A stretch of DNA of 64,000 nucleotides from Serripes groenlandicus (GCA_031761405.1 JASEVX010000011.1:36633955-36697954), one strand, 5' to 3'; counted from the stretch's first letter, positions 21,417 to 34,470 are shown. Notes: generated from the sequence alone by a model not told the origin. Made by a program: numbers and translations.

Positions 21417-24400
21417 ACCCCCCCCCCCCCCCGCCCCTCGACATACACAATTCCTTACAGGCAATTAGCTACTCCCACTCGACATACATAATTCCTTATA
21501 GGCAATTAGCTACTCCCACTCGACATACACACTTCCTTACAGGCAATTGGCTACTCCCACTCGACATACACAATTCCTTACAGGCAATTAGCTACTCCCA
21601 CTCGAGAAACATAATTCCTTATAGGCAATTAGCTACTCCCACTCGACATATATAATTCCTTATAGGCAATTAGCTACTCCCACTCGACATACACAATTCC
21701 TTACAGGCAATTAGCTACTCCCACTCGACATACATAATTCCTTATAGGCAATTAACTACTCTCCCTCGACATATACTCTTCCTTACAGGCAATTAGCTAC
21801 TCCCCCTCGACATACACTCTTCCTTACAGACAATTAGCTACTCCCCCTCGACGTACACAATTTCTTACAGGCAATAAGCTACTCCCCCTCGACATACACT
21901 CTTCCTTACAGGCAATTAGCTACTCCCCCTCGACATACACTATTCTTTACAGACAATTAGCTACTCCCCCTTGACGTACACAATTTCTTACAGGCAATAA
22001 GCTACTCCCCCTCGACATACACTCTTCCTTACAGGCAATTAGCTACTCCCCCTCGACATACACACTTCTTTACAGGTAATTAGCTACTCCCCCTCGACAT
22101 ACACTCTTCCTTACAGGCAATAAGCTACTCCCACTCGACATACACACTTCCTTACAGGCAATTAGCTACTCCCCCTCGACATATACTCTTCCTTACAGGC
22201 AATTAGCTACTCCCCCTCGTAATACACTATTCCTTACAGGCAATAAGCTACTCCCACTCGACATACACACTTCCTTACAGGCAATTAGCTACTCCCCCTC
22301 GACATACACTCTTCCTTACAGGCAATTAGCTACTCCCCCCGTAATACACTCTTCCTTACAGGCAATAAGCTACTCCCCCTCGTAATACACTCTTCCTTAC
22401 AGGCAATAAGCTACTCCCCCTCGACATACACTCTTCCTTACAGGCAATTAGCTACTCCCCCTCGACATACACACTTCTTTACAGGTAATTAGCTACTCCC
22501 CCTCGACATACACTCTTCCTTACAGGCAATTAGCTACTCCCCCTCGACATACACTCTTCTTTACAGGCAATTAGCTACTCCCCCTCGTAATACACTCTTC
22601 CTTACAGGCAATAAGCTACTCCCACTCGACATACACTATTCCTTACAGGCAATTAGCTACTCCCCCTCAACATACACTCTTCCTTACAGGCAATTAGCTA
22701 CTCCCCCTCGTAATACACTCTTCCTTACAGGCAATTAGCTACTCCCCCTCGTAATACACTATTCCTTACAGGCAATAAGCTACTCCCCCTCGACATACAC
22801 TCTTCCTTACAGGCAATTAGCTACTCCCCCTCGTAATACACTCTTCCTTACAGGCAATTAGCAACTCCTCCTCGTAATACACTATTCCTTACAGGCAATA
22901 AGCTACTCCCCCTCAACATACACTCTTCCTTACAGGCAATTAGCTACTCCCCCTCGACATACACTCTTCCTTACAGGCAATAAGCTACTCCCCCTCGTAA
23001 TACACTATTCCTTACAGGCAATAAGCTACTCCCCCTCGACATACACACTTCCTTACAGGCAAATAGCTACTCCCCCTCGTAATACACTCTTCCTTACAGG
23101 CAATAAGCTACTCCCCTTCGACATACACTCTTCCTTACAGGCAATTAGCTACTCCCCCTCGACATACACTATTCCTTACAGACAATTAGCTACTCCCCCT
23201 TGACGTACACAATTTCTTACAGGCAATAAGCTACTCCCCCTCGACATACACTCTTCCTTACAGGCAATTAGCTACTCCCCCTCGACATACACACTTCTTT
23301 ACAGGTAATTAGCTACTCCCCCTCGACATACACTCTTCCTTACAGGCAATAAGCTACTCCCACTCGACATACACACTTCCTTACAGGCAATTAGCTACTC
23401 CCCCTCGACATACACTCTTCCTTACAGGCAATTAGCTACTCCCCCTCGTAATACACTATTCCTTACAGGCAATAAGCTACTCCCACTCGACATACACACT
23501 TCCTTACAGGCAATTAGCTACTCCCCCTCGACATACACTCTTCCTTACAGGCAATTAGCTACTCCCCCTCGTAATACACTCTTCCTTACAGGCAATAAGC
23601 TACTCCCCCTCGTAATACACTCTGCCTTACAGGCAATAAGCTACTCCCCCTCGACATACACTCTTCCTTACAGGCAATTAGCTACTCCCCCTCGACATAC
23701 ACACTTCTTTACAGGTAATTAGCTACTCCCCCTCGACATACACTCTTCCTTACAGACAATTAGCTACTCCCCCTCGACATACACTCTTCCTTACAGGCAA
23801 TTAGCTACTCCCCCTCGTAATACACTCTTCCTTACAGGCAATTAGCTACTCCCCCTCGTAATACACTATTCCTTACAGGCAATAAGCTACTCCCCGTCGA
23901 CATACACTCTTCCTTACAGGCAATTAGCTACTCCCCCTCGTAAAACACTCTTCCTTACAGTCAATTAGCTACTCCCCCTCGTAATACACTATTCCTTACA
24001 GGCAATAAGCTACTCCCCCTCGACATACACTCTTCCTTACAGGCAATTAGCTACTCCCCCTCGACATACACACTTCCTTACAGGCAATTAGCTACTCCCC
24101 CTCGTAATACACTCTTCCTTACAGGCAATTAGCTACTCCCCCTCGTAATACACTATTCCTTACAGGCAATAAGCTACTCCCCCTCGACATACACTCTTCC
24201 TTACAGGCAATAAGCTACTCCCCCTCGACATACACTCTTCCTTACAGGCAATTAGCTACTCCCCCTCGTAATACACTCTTCCTTACAGGCAATTAGCTAC
24301 TCCCCCTCGTAATACACTATTCCTTACAGGCAATTAGCTACTCCCACTCGACATACACACTTCCTTACAGGCAATTAGCTACTCCCCCTCGTAATACACT

Positions 24401-26933
24401 CTTCCTTACAGGCAATTAGCTACTCCCCCTCGTAATACACTCTTCCTTACAGGCAATTAGCTACTCCCCCTCGTAATACACTATTCCTTACAGGCAATTA
24501 GCTACTCCCACTCGACATACACACTTCCTTACAGGCAATTAGCTACTCCCCCTCGTAATACACTCTTCCTTACAGGCAATTAGCTACTCCCCCTCGTAAT
24601 ACACTATTCCTTACAGGCAATTAGCTACTCCCCCTCGACATACACTCTTCCTTACAGGCAATAAGCTACTCCCCCTCGACATACACTCTTCCTTACAGGC
24701 AATTAGCTACTCCCCCTCGTAATACACTCTTCCTTACAGGCAATTAGCTACTCCCCCTCGTAATACACTATTCCTTACAGGCAATTAGCTACTCCCCCTC
24801 GACATACACTCTTCCTTACAGGCAATAAGCTACTCCCCCTCGTAATACACTATTCCTTACAGGCAATTAGCTACTCCCCCTCGACATACACTCTTCCTTA
24901 CAGGCAATAAGCTACTCCCCCTCGACATACACTCTTCCTTACAGGCAATTAGCTACTCCCCCTCGACATACACTATTCCTTACAGACAATTAGCTACTCC
25001 CCCTTGACGTACACAATGTCTTACAGGCAATAAGCTACTCCCCCTCGACATACACTCTTCCTTACAGGCAATAAGCTACTCCCACTCGACATACACTATT
25101 CCTTTCAGGCAATAAGCTACTCCCCCTCGACATACACTCTTCTTTACAGGCAATAAGCTACTCCCACTCAACATACACTATTCCTTACAGGCAATTAGCT
25201 ACTCCCCCTCGACATACACTCTTCCTTACAGGCAATTAGCTACTCCCCCTCGACATACACACTTCCTTACATACAATTAGCTACTCCCCCTCGTAATACA
25301 CTATTCCTTACAGGTAATTAGCTACTCCCCCTCGACATACACACTTCCTTACATACAATTAGCTACTCCCCCTCGACATACACACTTCCTTACAGACAAT
25401 TAGCTACTCCCCCTCGACATACACTCTTCCTTACAGGCAATAAGCTACTCCCACTCGACATACACACTTCCTTACAGGCAATTAGCTACTCCCCCTCGAC
25501 ATACACTCTTCCTTACAGGCAATTAGCTACTCCCCCTCGTAATACACTATTCCTTACAGGCAATAAGCTACTCCCACTCGACATACACTATTCCTTACAG
25601 GTAATTAGCTACTCCCCCTCGACATACACTATTCCTTACAGGTAATTAGCTACTCCCCTTGACATACACTCTTCCTTACAGACAATTAGCTACTCCCCCT
25701 CGTAATACACTCTTCCTTACAGGCAATAAGCTACTCCCACTGGACATACACACTTCCTTACAGGCAATAAGCTACCCCCCCCTCGACATACACTCTTCCT
25801 TACAGACAATTAGCTACTCCCCTTGACATACACTCTTCCTTACAGGCAATTAGCTACGCCCCCTCGTAATACACTCTTCCTTACAGGCAATAAGCTACTC
25901 CCACTCGACATACACACTTCCTTACAGGCAATAAGCTACTCCCCCTCGACATACACTCTTCCTTACAGACAATTAGCTACTCCCCTTGACATACACTCTT
26001 CCTTACAGGCAATTAGCTACTCCCCCTCGACATACACACTTCCTTACATACAATTAGCTACTCCCCCTCGACATACACACTTCCTTACAGACAATTAGCT
26101 ACTCCCCATCGACATACACAATTTCTTACAGGTGATTAGCTACTCCCCCTCGACATACACTCTTCCTTACAGGCAATTAGCTACTCCCCCTCGACATACA
26201 CACTTCCTTACAGGCAATTAGCTACTCCCCCTCGACATACACTATTCCTTACAGGCAATTAGCTACTCCCCCTCGACATACACACTTCTTTACAGGCAAT
26301 TAGCTACTCCCCCTCGACATTCAAACTTCCTTACAGGCAATTAGCTACTCCCCCTCGACATACACTATTCCTTACAGGCAATTAGCTACTCCCCCTCGAC
26401 ATACACACTTCTTTACAGGCAATTAGCTACTCCCCCTCGGCATTCAAACTTCCTTACAGGCAATAAGCTACTCCCCCTCGACATACACTATTCCTTACAT
26501 ACATTTAGCTACTCCCATTCGACATACACACTTCCTTACAGACAATTAGCTACTCCCCCTCGACATACACTCTTCCTTACAGACAATTAGCTTCTCCCCC
26601 TCGACATACACTCTTCCTTAAGGCAATCAGCTACTCCCCCTCGACATACACACTTCCTTACAGACAATTAGCTACTCCCCCTTGACATACACTCTTCCTT
26701 ACAGGCAATAAACTACTCCCCCTCGACATACACTCTTCCTTACAGGCAATTAGCTACTCCCCTCGACATACACACTTCCTTACAGACAATTAGCTACTCC
26801 CCCTCGACATACACACTTCCTTACAGACAATTAGCTTCTCCCCCTCGACATACACCTCCTCACAGGCAATCAGCTACTCCCAATCGACATACACAATTCC
26901 TTACAGGCAATTAGCTACCCCCCCTCGACATAC
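21417..26933. repeat. 5.5 kb satellite of 41-bp units
   Basis: About 134 head-to-tail units of about 41 bp, core CTTCCTTACAGGCAATTAGC followed by TACTCCCCCTCGACATACA. Common variants are CGTAATACA for CGACATACA, AATAAGC for AATTAGC and CTATTCC for CTCTTCC. A distinctive variant block (TTGACGTACACAATTTC) recurs at 21971 and 23200, that is 30 units apart less one base, showing higher-order structure. A poly-C run opens the array. It sits in the duplicated gene flank and has no counterpart in the gene B flank. Confidence 0.97.
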
Positions 26934-26934
26934 T

Positions 26935-27138
26935 ACACAGACGATTTTGAAAACATATATAAAGAAACGGGAAAAATCTCCATAAATGTGAGTTTAAATA
27001 TTAAAAAGATGTGAAAACATTGTGGCAAAAGGGAGAAATTGGTCGTTTTGAGCAATTTCTTCTTTCGTCACAATGATCTCAAAAGACGACTGCTTCAGAG
27101 ACGTCAGAAAGCGTATATATGTGTGAGAGGGTTAAAAG
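26935..27138. mobile_element. Foldback element (GCAGACGAC family) at the right edge of the satellite
   Basis: CAGACGATTTTGAAAACAT, a GGGAGAAATTGGTCGTTTTG hairpin, and GTCAGAAAGCGTATATATGT mark it. The satellite array abuts its left end. A further decayed copy is at 27440-27605. Confidence 0.75.
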
Positions 27139-27728
27139 ACAAAAATACTTTTGTCAAACATCGGAAAGAATCAATGGCCCAATCGGTATATATCGGCAAT
27201 AATTGAATAATTGATTTGGCACAGATATCTTTTGGCAGACGAGGTCCTTACAATAACGTTTATTATAATAGTTGGTCCACGTATTCAAAAAACGACATAC
27301 GTGTTCAATTCGAACTGCGGAGATCCAGATAAGACTGCGCCTCATCACAGTCTCAGTAGAATCTTTCGATGTTTGACTACACGTCTTGCATTATTCTGAA
27401 TGACCCCTAGAAAAAAGTGAAACTACTTACAGTCTGTATAACCCTTTCCCATATACAATAAATCTCCAGCGACTTTGAATACACGTAGCAAAAACTAATA
27501 ACAAATTTAAAAATTTAAAATATAAAATTTAAAAAACTATGACAAAAGGAGATATACGATCGATTTTTCCTATTGCCATAATGGTTTCAAAAGGCGTGTG
27601 CTGCAAATACGTCGAAATTCGTCTTAATGTTGACTGTAATCTTATCGGAATTACTCATTCATGGTTTCGTATGACTATATATATACACATTGGATAATAT
27701 GGCCTTAAATAGATTAGAAAATAACACA

Positions 27729-27995
27729 TATGAGCCGTTCCTCAAGAAAACCAACATTGTGGACTCGGCGTAAAGTATCGACCAGATCAGCCTAATCATG
27801 CCGCACAGGCTAATCAGGGCAGACACTTTTCGCCTCTTGTGGATTTTCTGTTTCAGGAATAATTACTCTATACCTCTACCCCCCTGAGGCGGAATGTGTC
27901 GGCCCGGATAAGCCTGTGCGGACTGTGCAGGCTGATATGGGTCGATATATAACGAAGAGTCCATTATGTTGGTTTTCTCGTGGAACGGCTCATAT
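27729..27995. mobile_element. MITE M1 copy, complete
   Basis: TGAGCCGTTCCTCAAGAAAA at the left and TTTTCTCGTGGAACGGCTCA at the right form terminal inverted repeats. The partner copy in the other flank is 60587-60851. Confidence 0.88.
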
Positions 27996-28094
27996 GAGCC
28001 AGTCAATGAAAAAAGTTGTCTTTTGTTAACAGGATATATCAAGATCCGCACAGTCTGATCAGAATATACACTTGTAACACAAACTTGTTATATT

Positions 28095-28292
28095 TGTTTT
28101 ATTGGGATTTTAAGCTATTTTCACCAATATTTCAGGTATATCACAGCGACAGCTTACTTATTCGTGATCATCGGGTAAACAAACCAGTACGGCTATGACT
28201 ATGCAATGTGCCTAACCAAAGGGCACATCACCATGACTGCCGCGACTGGGGATCGGACCCGGGACACTCGGTTACAAATCCACGATGCTTAA
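28095..28292. mobile_element. SINE-like element, subfamily with GCGACAGC
   Basis: TTTTAAGCTATTTTCACCAA, ATCACAGCGACAGCTTACTT and GGGGATCGGACCCGGGACAC. Other copies are at 36190-36330, 36560-36720, 37160-37360 and 60950-61175. Confidence 0.7.
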
Positions 28293-28303
28293 CACTTGGC
28301 AAC

Positions 28304-28594
28304 CGACCGAGCCGCGGTAGCTCAGTCGGTAGCGACGCGGTCTGTCAATTCAGGGGTTGTGAGTTGTTCGAACCCCAGCTCGGCCAACAAGCTTTCTGAC
28401 GTTTAACAAAAGTCATTGTGACAAGCGTCATTCGTCTTCCAACAATGGGCTATCAGTCTATGTGGAAAAACAGCCAGTTGCTTGGAAAGTATATTGTATG
28501 AAGTACTGGTGTGATAAAGCCAATAAATATATGAGTAGGTGAACTGGCCGCCGTGATATGACTGAACAATTGTTGAAAACGGCCGCGTTAAACC

Positions 28595-28634
<40 letters not shown>

Positions 28635-28635
28635 C
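28304..28635 (+). mobile_element. tRNA-derived SINE with AATC tail and target-site duplication
   Basis: A tRNA-like head (GCGGTAGCTCAGTCGGTAGC; box B near GTTCGAACCCC) is followed by a tRNA-unrelated body and an (AATC)n tail (28594-28635). An 11-bp direct repeat, CACTTGGCAAC, flanks it at 28293-28303 and 28636-28646. The gene B flank has the empty site (ATCGGCAACGGCGG at about 61168), so insertion followed the segmental duplication. Confidence 0.9.
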
Positions 28636-28783
28636 CACTTGGCAACGGCGGATTCTTTTGAACTTATTTGAAGATTCTGTCAACTCCTGTAGATTCTGAT
28701 ACGATTGCAGGTAGACAGTATGATATGAACCTACACTGTTCAGAAATGCCAACTTGTACATTTTCTAAAGCATGGCTCATATA

Positions 28784-28984
28784 AATGTCGCGTCATTTGA
28801 AATTCAAATCACTTATATTGTCGCGTCATTTGAAATTCAAATCACTTATATTGTCGCGTCATTTGAAATTCAAATCACTTATATTGTCGCGTCATTTGAA
28901 ATTCAAATCACTTATATTGTCGCGTCATTTGAAATTCAAATCACTTATATTGTCGCGTCATTTGAAATTCAAATCACTTATATT
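28784..28984. repeat. 33-bp tandem repeat, six identical units
   Basis: Each unit contains the odd palindrome ATTTGAAATTCAAAT within TCGCGTCATTTGAAATTCAA. By eye all six are identical, so expansion was very recent. Open frames through it are due to the period being divisible by three. Confidence 0.93.
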
Positions 28985-29068
28985 GGAGACGAGGGTTCAA
29001 TCCCCGGACGCGTCATACTAAATACTTTACAAGTGGTAGATATGGCTTTCCCTCCTTTGGGCTCAGGA

Positions 29069-29212
29069 TTGCGGGCGGAAGCTCAGTCGGTAGCAACGTG
29101 GGCTGTCATTCCAGGGGGCGTGAGTACGATCCCCCAGCTCGGCCATCATTCTTTCCGACGTTTGATAAAATGTGTCATTTAGCAATTGGTCTAAGTCTAT
29201 GTGGAAAAGCAG
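29069..29212 (+). mobile_element. Partial SINE of the same family
   Basis: A tRNA-like head (GCGGAAGCTCAGTCGGTAGC) and the beginning of the same body (CCGACGTTTGATAAAA and CTATGTGGAAAAGCAGCCA) are present without a tail. Confidence 0.75.
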
Positions 29213-29299
29213 CCACTGGGACATCGATGAATCAGTGTTTCAAGGCTTTCTCATACTAGTACTCCACATAATAGTCTTTACAAATAATATAATTGGCTG

Positions 29300-29442
29300 C
29301 TTTTCCTCTGGATTTTATGTTTCAGGAATCATTACTCTATACCTCTATTCCCCTGAGACGGAATATGTCGGCCCGGATTATTCTGCGCGGACTGCGCAGA
29401 CTGATCTTGATCGATACATAACGCAGAGTCCATTATGTTTTC
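29300..29442. mobile_element. MITE M1 copy, right half
   Basis: Begins at CTGGATTTTATGTTTCAGGA and ends at GCAGAGTCCATTATGTTTT. From 29450 to 29920 there is no gene; a GACGAATTGACGAA-type imperfect inverted repeat is at about 29797-29860. Confidence 0.8.
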
Positions 29443-29929
29443 GGAGTTGGCAGCCTGTCAATTGCTGTTAGCACCAAACAACGCATGAGAAACTGCGCGA
29501 GAAAAATAGTTCATCATGGATTCAACAAAACTGCATTTAAAAGGTTAGGATCTCCCCCATAAATATCATTTAAATGTTGTTGGAACATCAGTAAAAAACT
29601 TAAGGCGTGAGTACTCCAATATAAGTTTAAGAAATGCTTTAGAAATTAATGCGCCAAGAGGTAAAATATGAACGCTTGTTAACGTATTAACATTCACGAA
29701 GAGGAACGGAAAAAAAGAAAGCACGGTGAATATTTTACATGTTCAGAAAATATCAGCTTACTTAAGACGTATAATTTATCATACAAGAAAAATGTTGACG
29801 AATTGACGAAATTGATGAAGCAGTAACAGTTTGTCACTCGTCAATTCGTCGCTCGTCCAGCTAACTTCACGGACCTAAACAAATGTCACAGTTCGTCATT
29901 CGTCAACCTTACTTCACGGACCTCTCTGA

Positions 29930-30950
29930 ATCTATCTACCTATCAACACATCTTCAGCAGACGACAAGGCAAAAGTATGGTAAGTCTCTATAAATGAAAG
30001 AAATATATTGTAAACTAACCTTGATATGTATTATCATGCGACAGTGGAATTAACACAGATAAATCAAAATAAGGTCTACACGATGGTATATATATAAAAA
30101 CTACACCAAAAGCGAAGATATAACTACACTATATTAGCCAATATTATATATAATAAAGACACGTTAAGCACGTACGAGGGGTATTACAAAAAGTCGCGGG
30201 AAAATGTTCCCATTTCTTGATATTTTTTTAGGATTTCTGTAAAATAGCTCTATTATGTTGATCAAGATATTCCCTATTTAAAAGGTAATTTAAAGATCTG
30301 TGTTCTCCGTTTATAATGAGAAATTGTTACAAAAGTAACGTCATCTTGGTCCAATATATATACAAAAAGTTTCAGCAACATATCTGCCATAATATAAAAA
30401 TAAGAGCCCTTTTCCGCGAAATGTTTAAACACCCCTCGTATTTCCCTTGTTTTTTAAAAATGTTCGGCTTTAATACTCGGGTTATATTACGAAGGTAAAC
30501 AATCTTTACCGAACGGGAAAGTGTTTTAAACTCGATTAACCGGTTCCAATGTTCATCAACCAAGTCTTCCGCCATGCTGCCAGACCGAAGTATACTAGTA
30601 GTTTTCGGACAACATTGCCGCGTCTGGGGACACTAGGCCACGGCGGACTTCCTGCATATGCATGCTCTATTCACTGCTTATTATGTGGATCTCAATCATT
30701 AACATATGAGCCGTTTGAGAAGGTAAAATTTCGGGCATTTCTGAAAAATGTAGGTTCAGACCGCCAAGTTCATCTTATCAGTCCTATCAGAAGCCGTACA
30801 AGTTGAGAGAAACTTCTAGCACGCTTATCTGAGTAATATGTGGACAGTGTACATTTGGATCTACACTCTTCTCGAACGCCAACCTTTTCCCATCAGCCTC
30901 ATCTCGCGATACTGAGTCATTCTAATGTAACAAGAATGGGGTAAGGTAAA
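29930..30950. repeat. Flank duplication shared with 62180-63330
   Basis: Collinear copy including the 270-bp TIR element and a final block GTAACAAGAATGGGGTAAGG. The homology stops at about 30950 and 63330. Confidence 0.85.
30173..30440. mobile_element. MITE with TACGAGGGGT ends (mariner-like TIR)
   Basis: TACGAGGGGTATT at the left and AACACCCCTCGTA at the right, with extended inverted homology (GTCGCGGGAAAA / TTCCGCGAAATG). About 268 bp, no ORF. From 30950 to 32200 no gene is visible. Confidence 0.85.
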
Positions 30951-32216
30951 AAAACCAGAGATGATGAAAAGGTCTGGAATTTGCTATGGACTACGATATG
31001 AATCATGCCAAGACTGACAACGATGAAACGCGATGAACAGCAAGTGAATGATCTTATTTAGCGCATACACAATGATAGTCAATTACTTATAAATCATTTT
31101 TATTGCCAAAGTATGCTCTTTAATTTTTTTTACAATCATCTTACTTTATTTTCGTAAAAAGGTAGCACCTATATATATATATATCATTTAGTACGTTTAA
31201 GACATACATGTATCAATACATTTACACTTATATTTTAGACGTTTACGCTTCCAACAGTAACCTAGGAGACCATTGTTCGGTCACAAAGACTTGGATTGGG
31301 CCTATGTCTTTTGCTATTTTGGTATATGCGTTAACGTTACGACTGATGTTTAATCGAAAATATCATGGAAAAAACATTGATGTCGTAAACTTATAATGAT
31401 GCGAAAACAACTTCGAATCTCATTTCATAAATCATTGGTTTGATCTACCAGAGAAAGATACTAGAAAACAAAAGCCCAGAATGTCACGAATCAGTCAACC
31501 TAATGAACAATGGGAAACGGAGTGTAAGACAGTGACTCAAAAATTCTAACCCATCATCGCAGAGGGTTAATGGACTTGCCGGATTTGTATATATCAAACA
31601 TTCGAGTAAACTAATGTTAGTTTGATAAATCATATTCAGACCGATATTTGGTGGAGTCAAACCAATAGAGATACCTTGCCATATAGAGGATACTCCTGTT
31701 TCTGTTATTAACACACTTTGACGCATCTGAACGTTAACAACAATGGAAAACAGTGTAGAAATAAAGAAAGTGCTTGTAACGAACAGTTCGTTATTGTTTA
31801 ACAATGCTTTACACTTCGTCATAACAGTCGGTCTTTTTACCTTTCTTCAACGTATGAGATGGGAGGATTTTTTTAAGGCAGTTACACTCCGTAGGGATAA
31901 TGCATGTAAATGGCATACATTGTGAATAAAGAAAGAAAAATTAACCTTAAGTTTTTCTTAACAAGACTTTAACAAATTCTACATGAGTTTGTGTTATTAA
32001 ATAGATTATCTAACACTAAAATAAAACAGTCATTCTGACAATGATGCCTGTATCATATCGTACATATAACAGCCAATCACAAATAAAATGTTATGAAAAT
32101 GTCAATTACTAACGGTTCGTCCGTATTACAGCGATGGAACAGACCGACTAGTGATTTGCAACGTATATGGATGATAGTGGTTTTTTTCAAGGTCATCTTT
32201 CAATGCGCATACGTCT

Positions 32217-33150
32217 TTAATTATCATGATGTTTCGATGTCAGGTGCCGACGAAGGCCCCTCCGGTATGCAAAAGTGGATCCACAGCCGAATGTGGAAAA
32301 AATATGCTTGTGCTTGGCTTGCAAATGGTTGTGCAGAGATGATCTGTGAGAAAAAGTAGTACCATATTCCTGACATTTAATTTCAATCTGTCCACTACAT
32401 TGTTGTTTATGAGAGTTCTTCTCGTAGCGATTCCTAAATTTAGATTCACATTTGTTGCACGAAAACGGCTGAAGTCCGGTATGAGTATTCAGGTGTCTTG
32501 GTATATAGTCTGTCTGTATACATCCCTTTTGACAGTGATCGAATGGGCGTGTAAACTTTCCTGGACACTATTATTCGCGCGTATTGCAATATAAATTAAG
32601 ACCGCTATCTCGCTTGAAAGTTTTCCTGCAAACTTCATACATCGCAGTTTTGTGCTTTATGGACATGCTCATTCAATTGCTCTTGTGTTACAAAAAACTG
32701 GTGACATGGTGTGCAACGAATTCGGTCGGGCTGATTGATACGCAAGTGACGGTTCAAACGTTTTTCACTCAATTATACTGTTTCCCACATTGTTAGCTGT
32801 CATAAGTGTCCGAATTCACAACTTCAACAGCAAAAACATCTTACTTGGATATCGGTACCGCTTTCACTCATAGCTGAAAGATGAATGGTGTGGTATTTAA
32901 CACTGGAAATGAGTCATTCGCGTGTGTAGTTCTGCACATGATTTGTGTACACATACAGTAGGTTTCATTGAAGAATGGTGTAAACTATTGTTGTATTTAC
33001 AAGCCAAAATGTGTAAACAACATCAACATAATGATATGATTTGTTGCACCAAAAATCCGATTCCCGTGTGGCCTTTTGCTTGGATTTTATCCGACGTATG
33101 CAGTACCCTTGTCTCAGAAAATTTTGAAAGGCACTTTTAATTCAGCGTTT
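32217..33150 (-). pseudogene. Decayed C2H2 zinc-finger gene
   Basis: Several reading-frame segments on the minus strand together show C2H2 fingers. From upstream to downstream they include KRLNRHLRINQPDRIRC followed by TPCHQFFVTQEQLNEHVH; CRKTFKRDSGLNLYC; RHLNTHTGLQPFSCNKCE with SKFRNRYEKNSHKQQC; and FSHRSSLHNHLQAKHKH with CGSTFAYRRGLRRHLTSKHH, ending at a TAA (32217-32219). Linker-like HTG...PFxCxxC spacing is visible. Frameshifts and in-frame stops separate the segments, so this is a pseudogene. No introns are obvious, which would fit a retrocopy, but no poly-A tail or target-site duplication was found. It has no evident link to the TSP1 genes. Confidence 0.82.
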
Positions 33151-33459
33151 TTCAATCTGTAATTTAGACAGATGATGCAATAAGGTTTAGTTGATATAAA
33201 TATTGCCTTTGCAGTGTTCCAATAAATACATAAACAGAATCCAGCAGGCGATATTTACCGAAAATTATGACATAACAAACTTTATGGGATATATTTAATA
33301 CTTTCAAGGCTGTGATTTAACCCAGAATTTCACAAAGGATTGTCGCGTTTATATATCTCGAACCAACCACTGTTTGAAGTTAAGCTTGAACTGGCATTTT
33401 TGGAACATTGACTAAATAAAGTACTCACCCGTTTCGTTTCACTTCCCGCGATATCCGCG

Positions 33460-33720
33460 TTTGTGACACCAAGCCGTGTTCTGTGTATTTGGATAACGGG
33501 TGTGAGCATGGCTGTCAAATTACCCATATACCCCTCATATAATAAACAAACAAAAATTGATAACAAACAGTGCGGAATCGAGAAATTGCTGTTGGAATGC
33601 TTGAATGTTTTATTAACTTGTGTTTAATGCCGTTTTCAATGGTGTCTCACGTATATCACGGTGGCCATGTTATTAAATGTGTTTGCCGGACTTTCTCTCA
33701 CCAGTACTTGGTACTAGTAC
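33460..33720. repeat. Duplicated segment shared with 2790-2960
   Basis: Close match to 2790-2960 over about 170 bp, including GATAACAAACAGTGCGGAAT. It marks the left flank of relic copy C. Confidence 0.7.
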
Positions 33721-34159
33721 ATTACACACACATTTGTTTGAACAATCTCACAACATATAGGTTTTGGTTTATGCTGAAGATGATGGTTTTGGCATCCATT
33801 ATCGAATTCTATTTTTAAATGTTAAGTTTTTAAAGACGACACATGCACATGTACGATCAGTGGGCCCAGCCATGTGTGTTTGCGTCTCCACAAACTTGTA
33901 TATGTATGAGAGTATCGGAAATGTAACCGTCATTTCGATTGATTTTTGTTTATTCTATTCTTTTTTGTCAAACCGGTGAAACGACATTGAAAAGTCCCAC
34001 GGGTGATGTTGTAGGATCGCATAGTCAACAACCGAGGGTATCCGACGATGGTTTTTAGTAAGATATTGTCAACAATAAATAATTTCATAGCAACGTGATC
34101 GTTTTATTTTTAGCGTTGTATTCATGTAAAATTGGACGTATCCCAGGCGTTGCTTGATC

Positions 34160-34370
34160 GTTTATTTGTCTGTTTGCTTGTATGGTGTTTTACGTCACTT
34201 TCAACACATTTTAAGATATGTCAAAGCGTTTCATGTGTATTTTCTCAGTACTACTGGCCCATTTATCCTGACAAAAACGAGACAAGTGTTTTGCTATCCC
34301 ACAGCCCAGAGCGCCAATGAGGGAAAGACATTTCTACTGTTTTTAAAAATCTGCTGGTCGTTTAATTTAA
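34160..34370. mobile_element. SINE-like element downstream of relic copy C
   Basis: Same family and relative position as 10515-10735. Confidence 0.7.
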
Positions 34371-34384
34371 ACTCTTATTATAGT

Positions 34385-34470
34385 TCATGTAATAGTTAAC
34401 CAAATGAGCTGTTTCATAGATAATAATAACACAATCATAACACCCATGTTCCAAGGCTTGAAACGGCTAC
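34385..34470 (-). pseudogene. Relic copy C: terminal exon
   Basis: The third copy of the short terminal exon. Acceptor TTATTTTCAG, phase 1, reading [17 protein letters not shown] and onward to TGA at 34385-34387. The exon itself is intact, but copy C lacks an identifiable start exon and most TSP1 cassettes. It is annotated as part of a relic gene. It could instead serve as an alternative 3' exon of gene B. Confidence 0.45.

Larger units (their letters stand above)
27400..28300. repeat. Flank duplication shared with 60440-61175
   Basis: Same order: CCTAGAAAAAAGT block, decayed foldback, MITE M1, then a SINE-like element. It continues the gene A/gene B duplication beyond the satellite. Confidence 0.8.

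Noticed and set aside
21417..26933. Regular 41-bp array resembling a CRISPR array
   Set aside because: Units are head-to-tail with no unique spacers, the genome is eukaryotic and no cas genes are present. It is a satellite.
28311..28385. Possible functional tRNA gene
   Set aside because: It has boxes A and B but continues into a SINE body and AATC tail flanked by a target-site duplication, so it is a SINE head.
28772..29182. 136-codon ORF with VASFEIQITYI repeats
   Set aside because: It comes from the six-unit 33-bp repeat followed by a SINE; there is no independent coding evidence.
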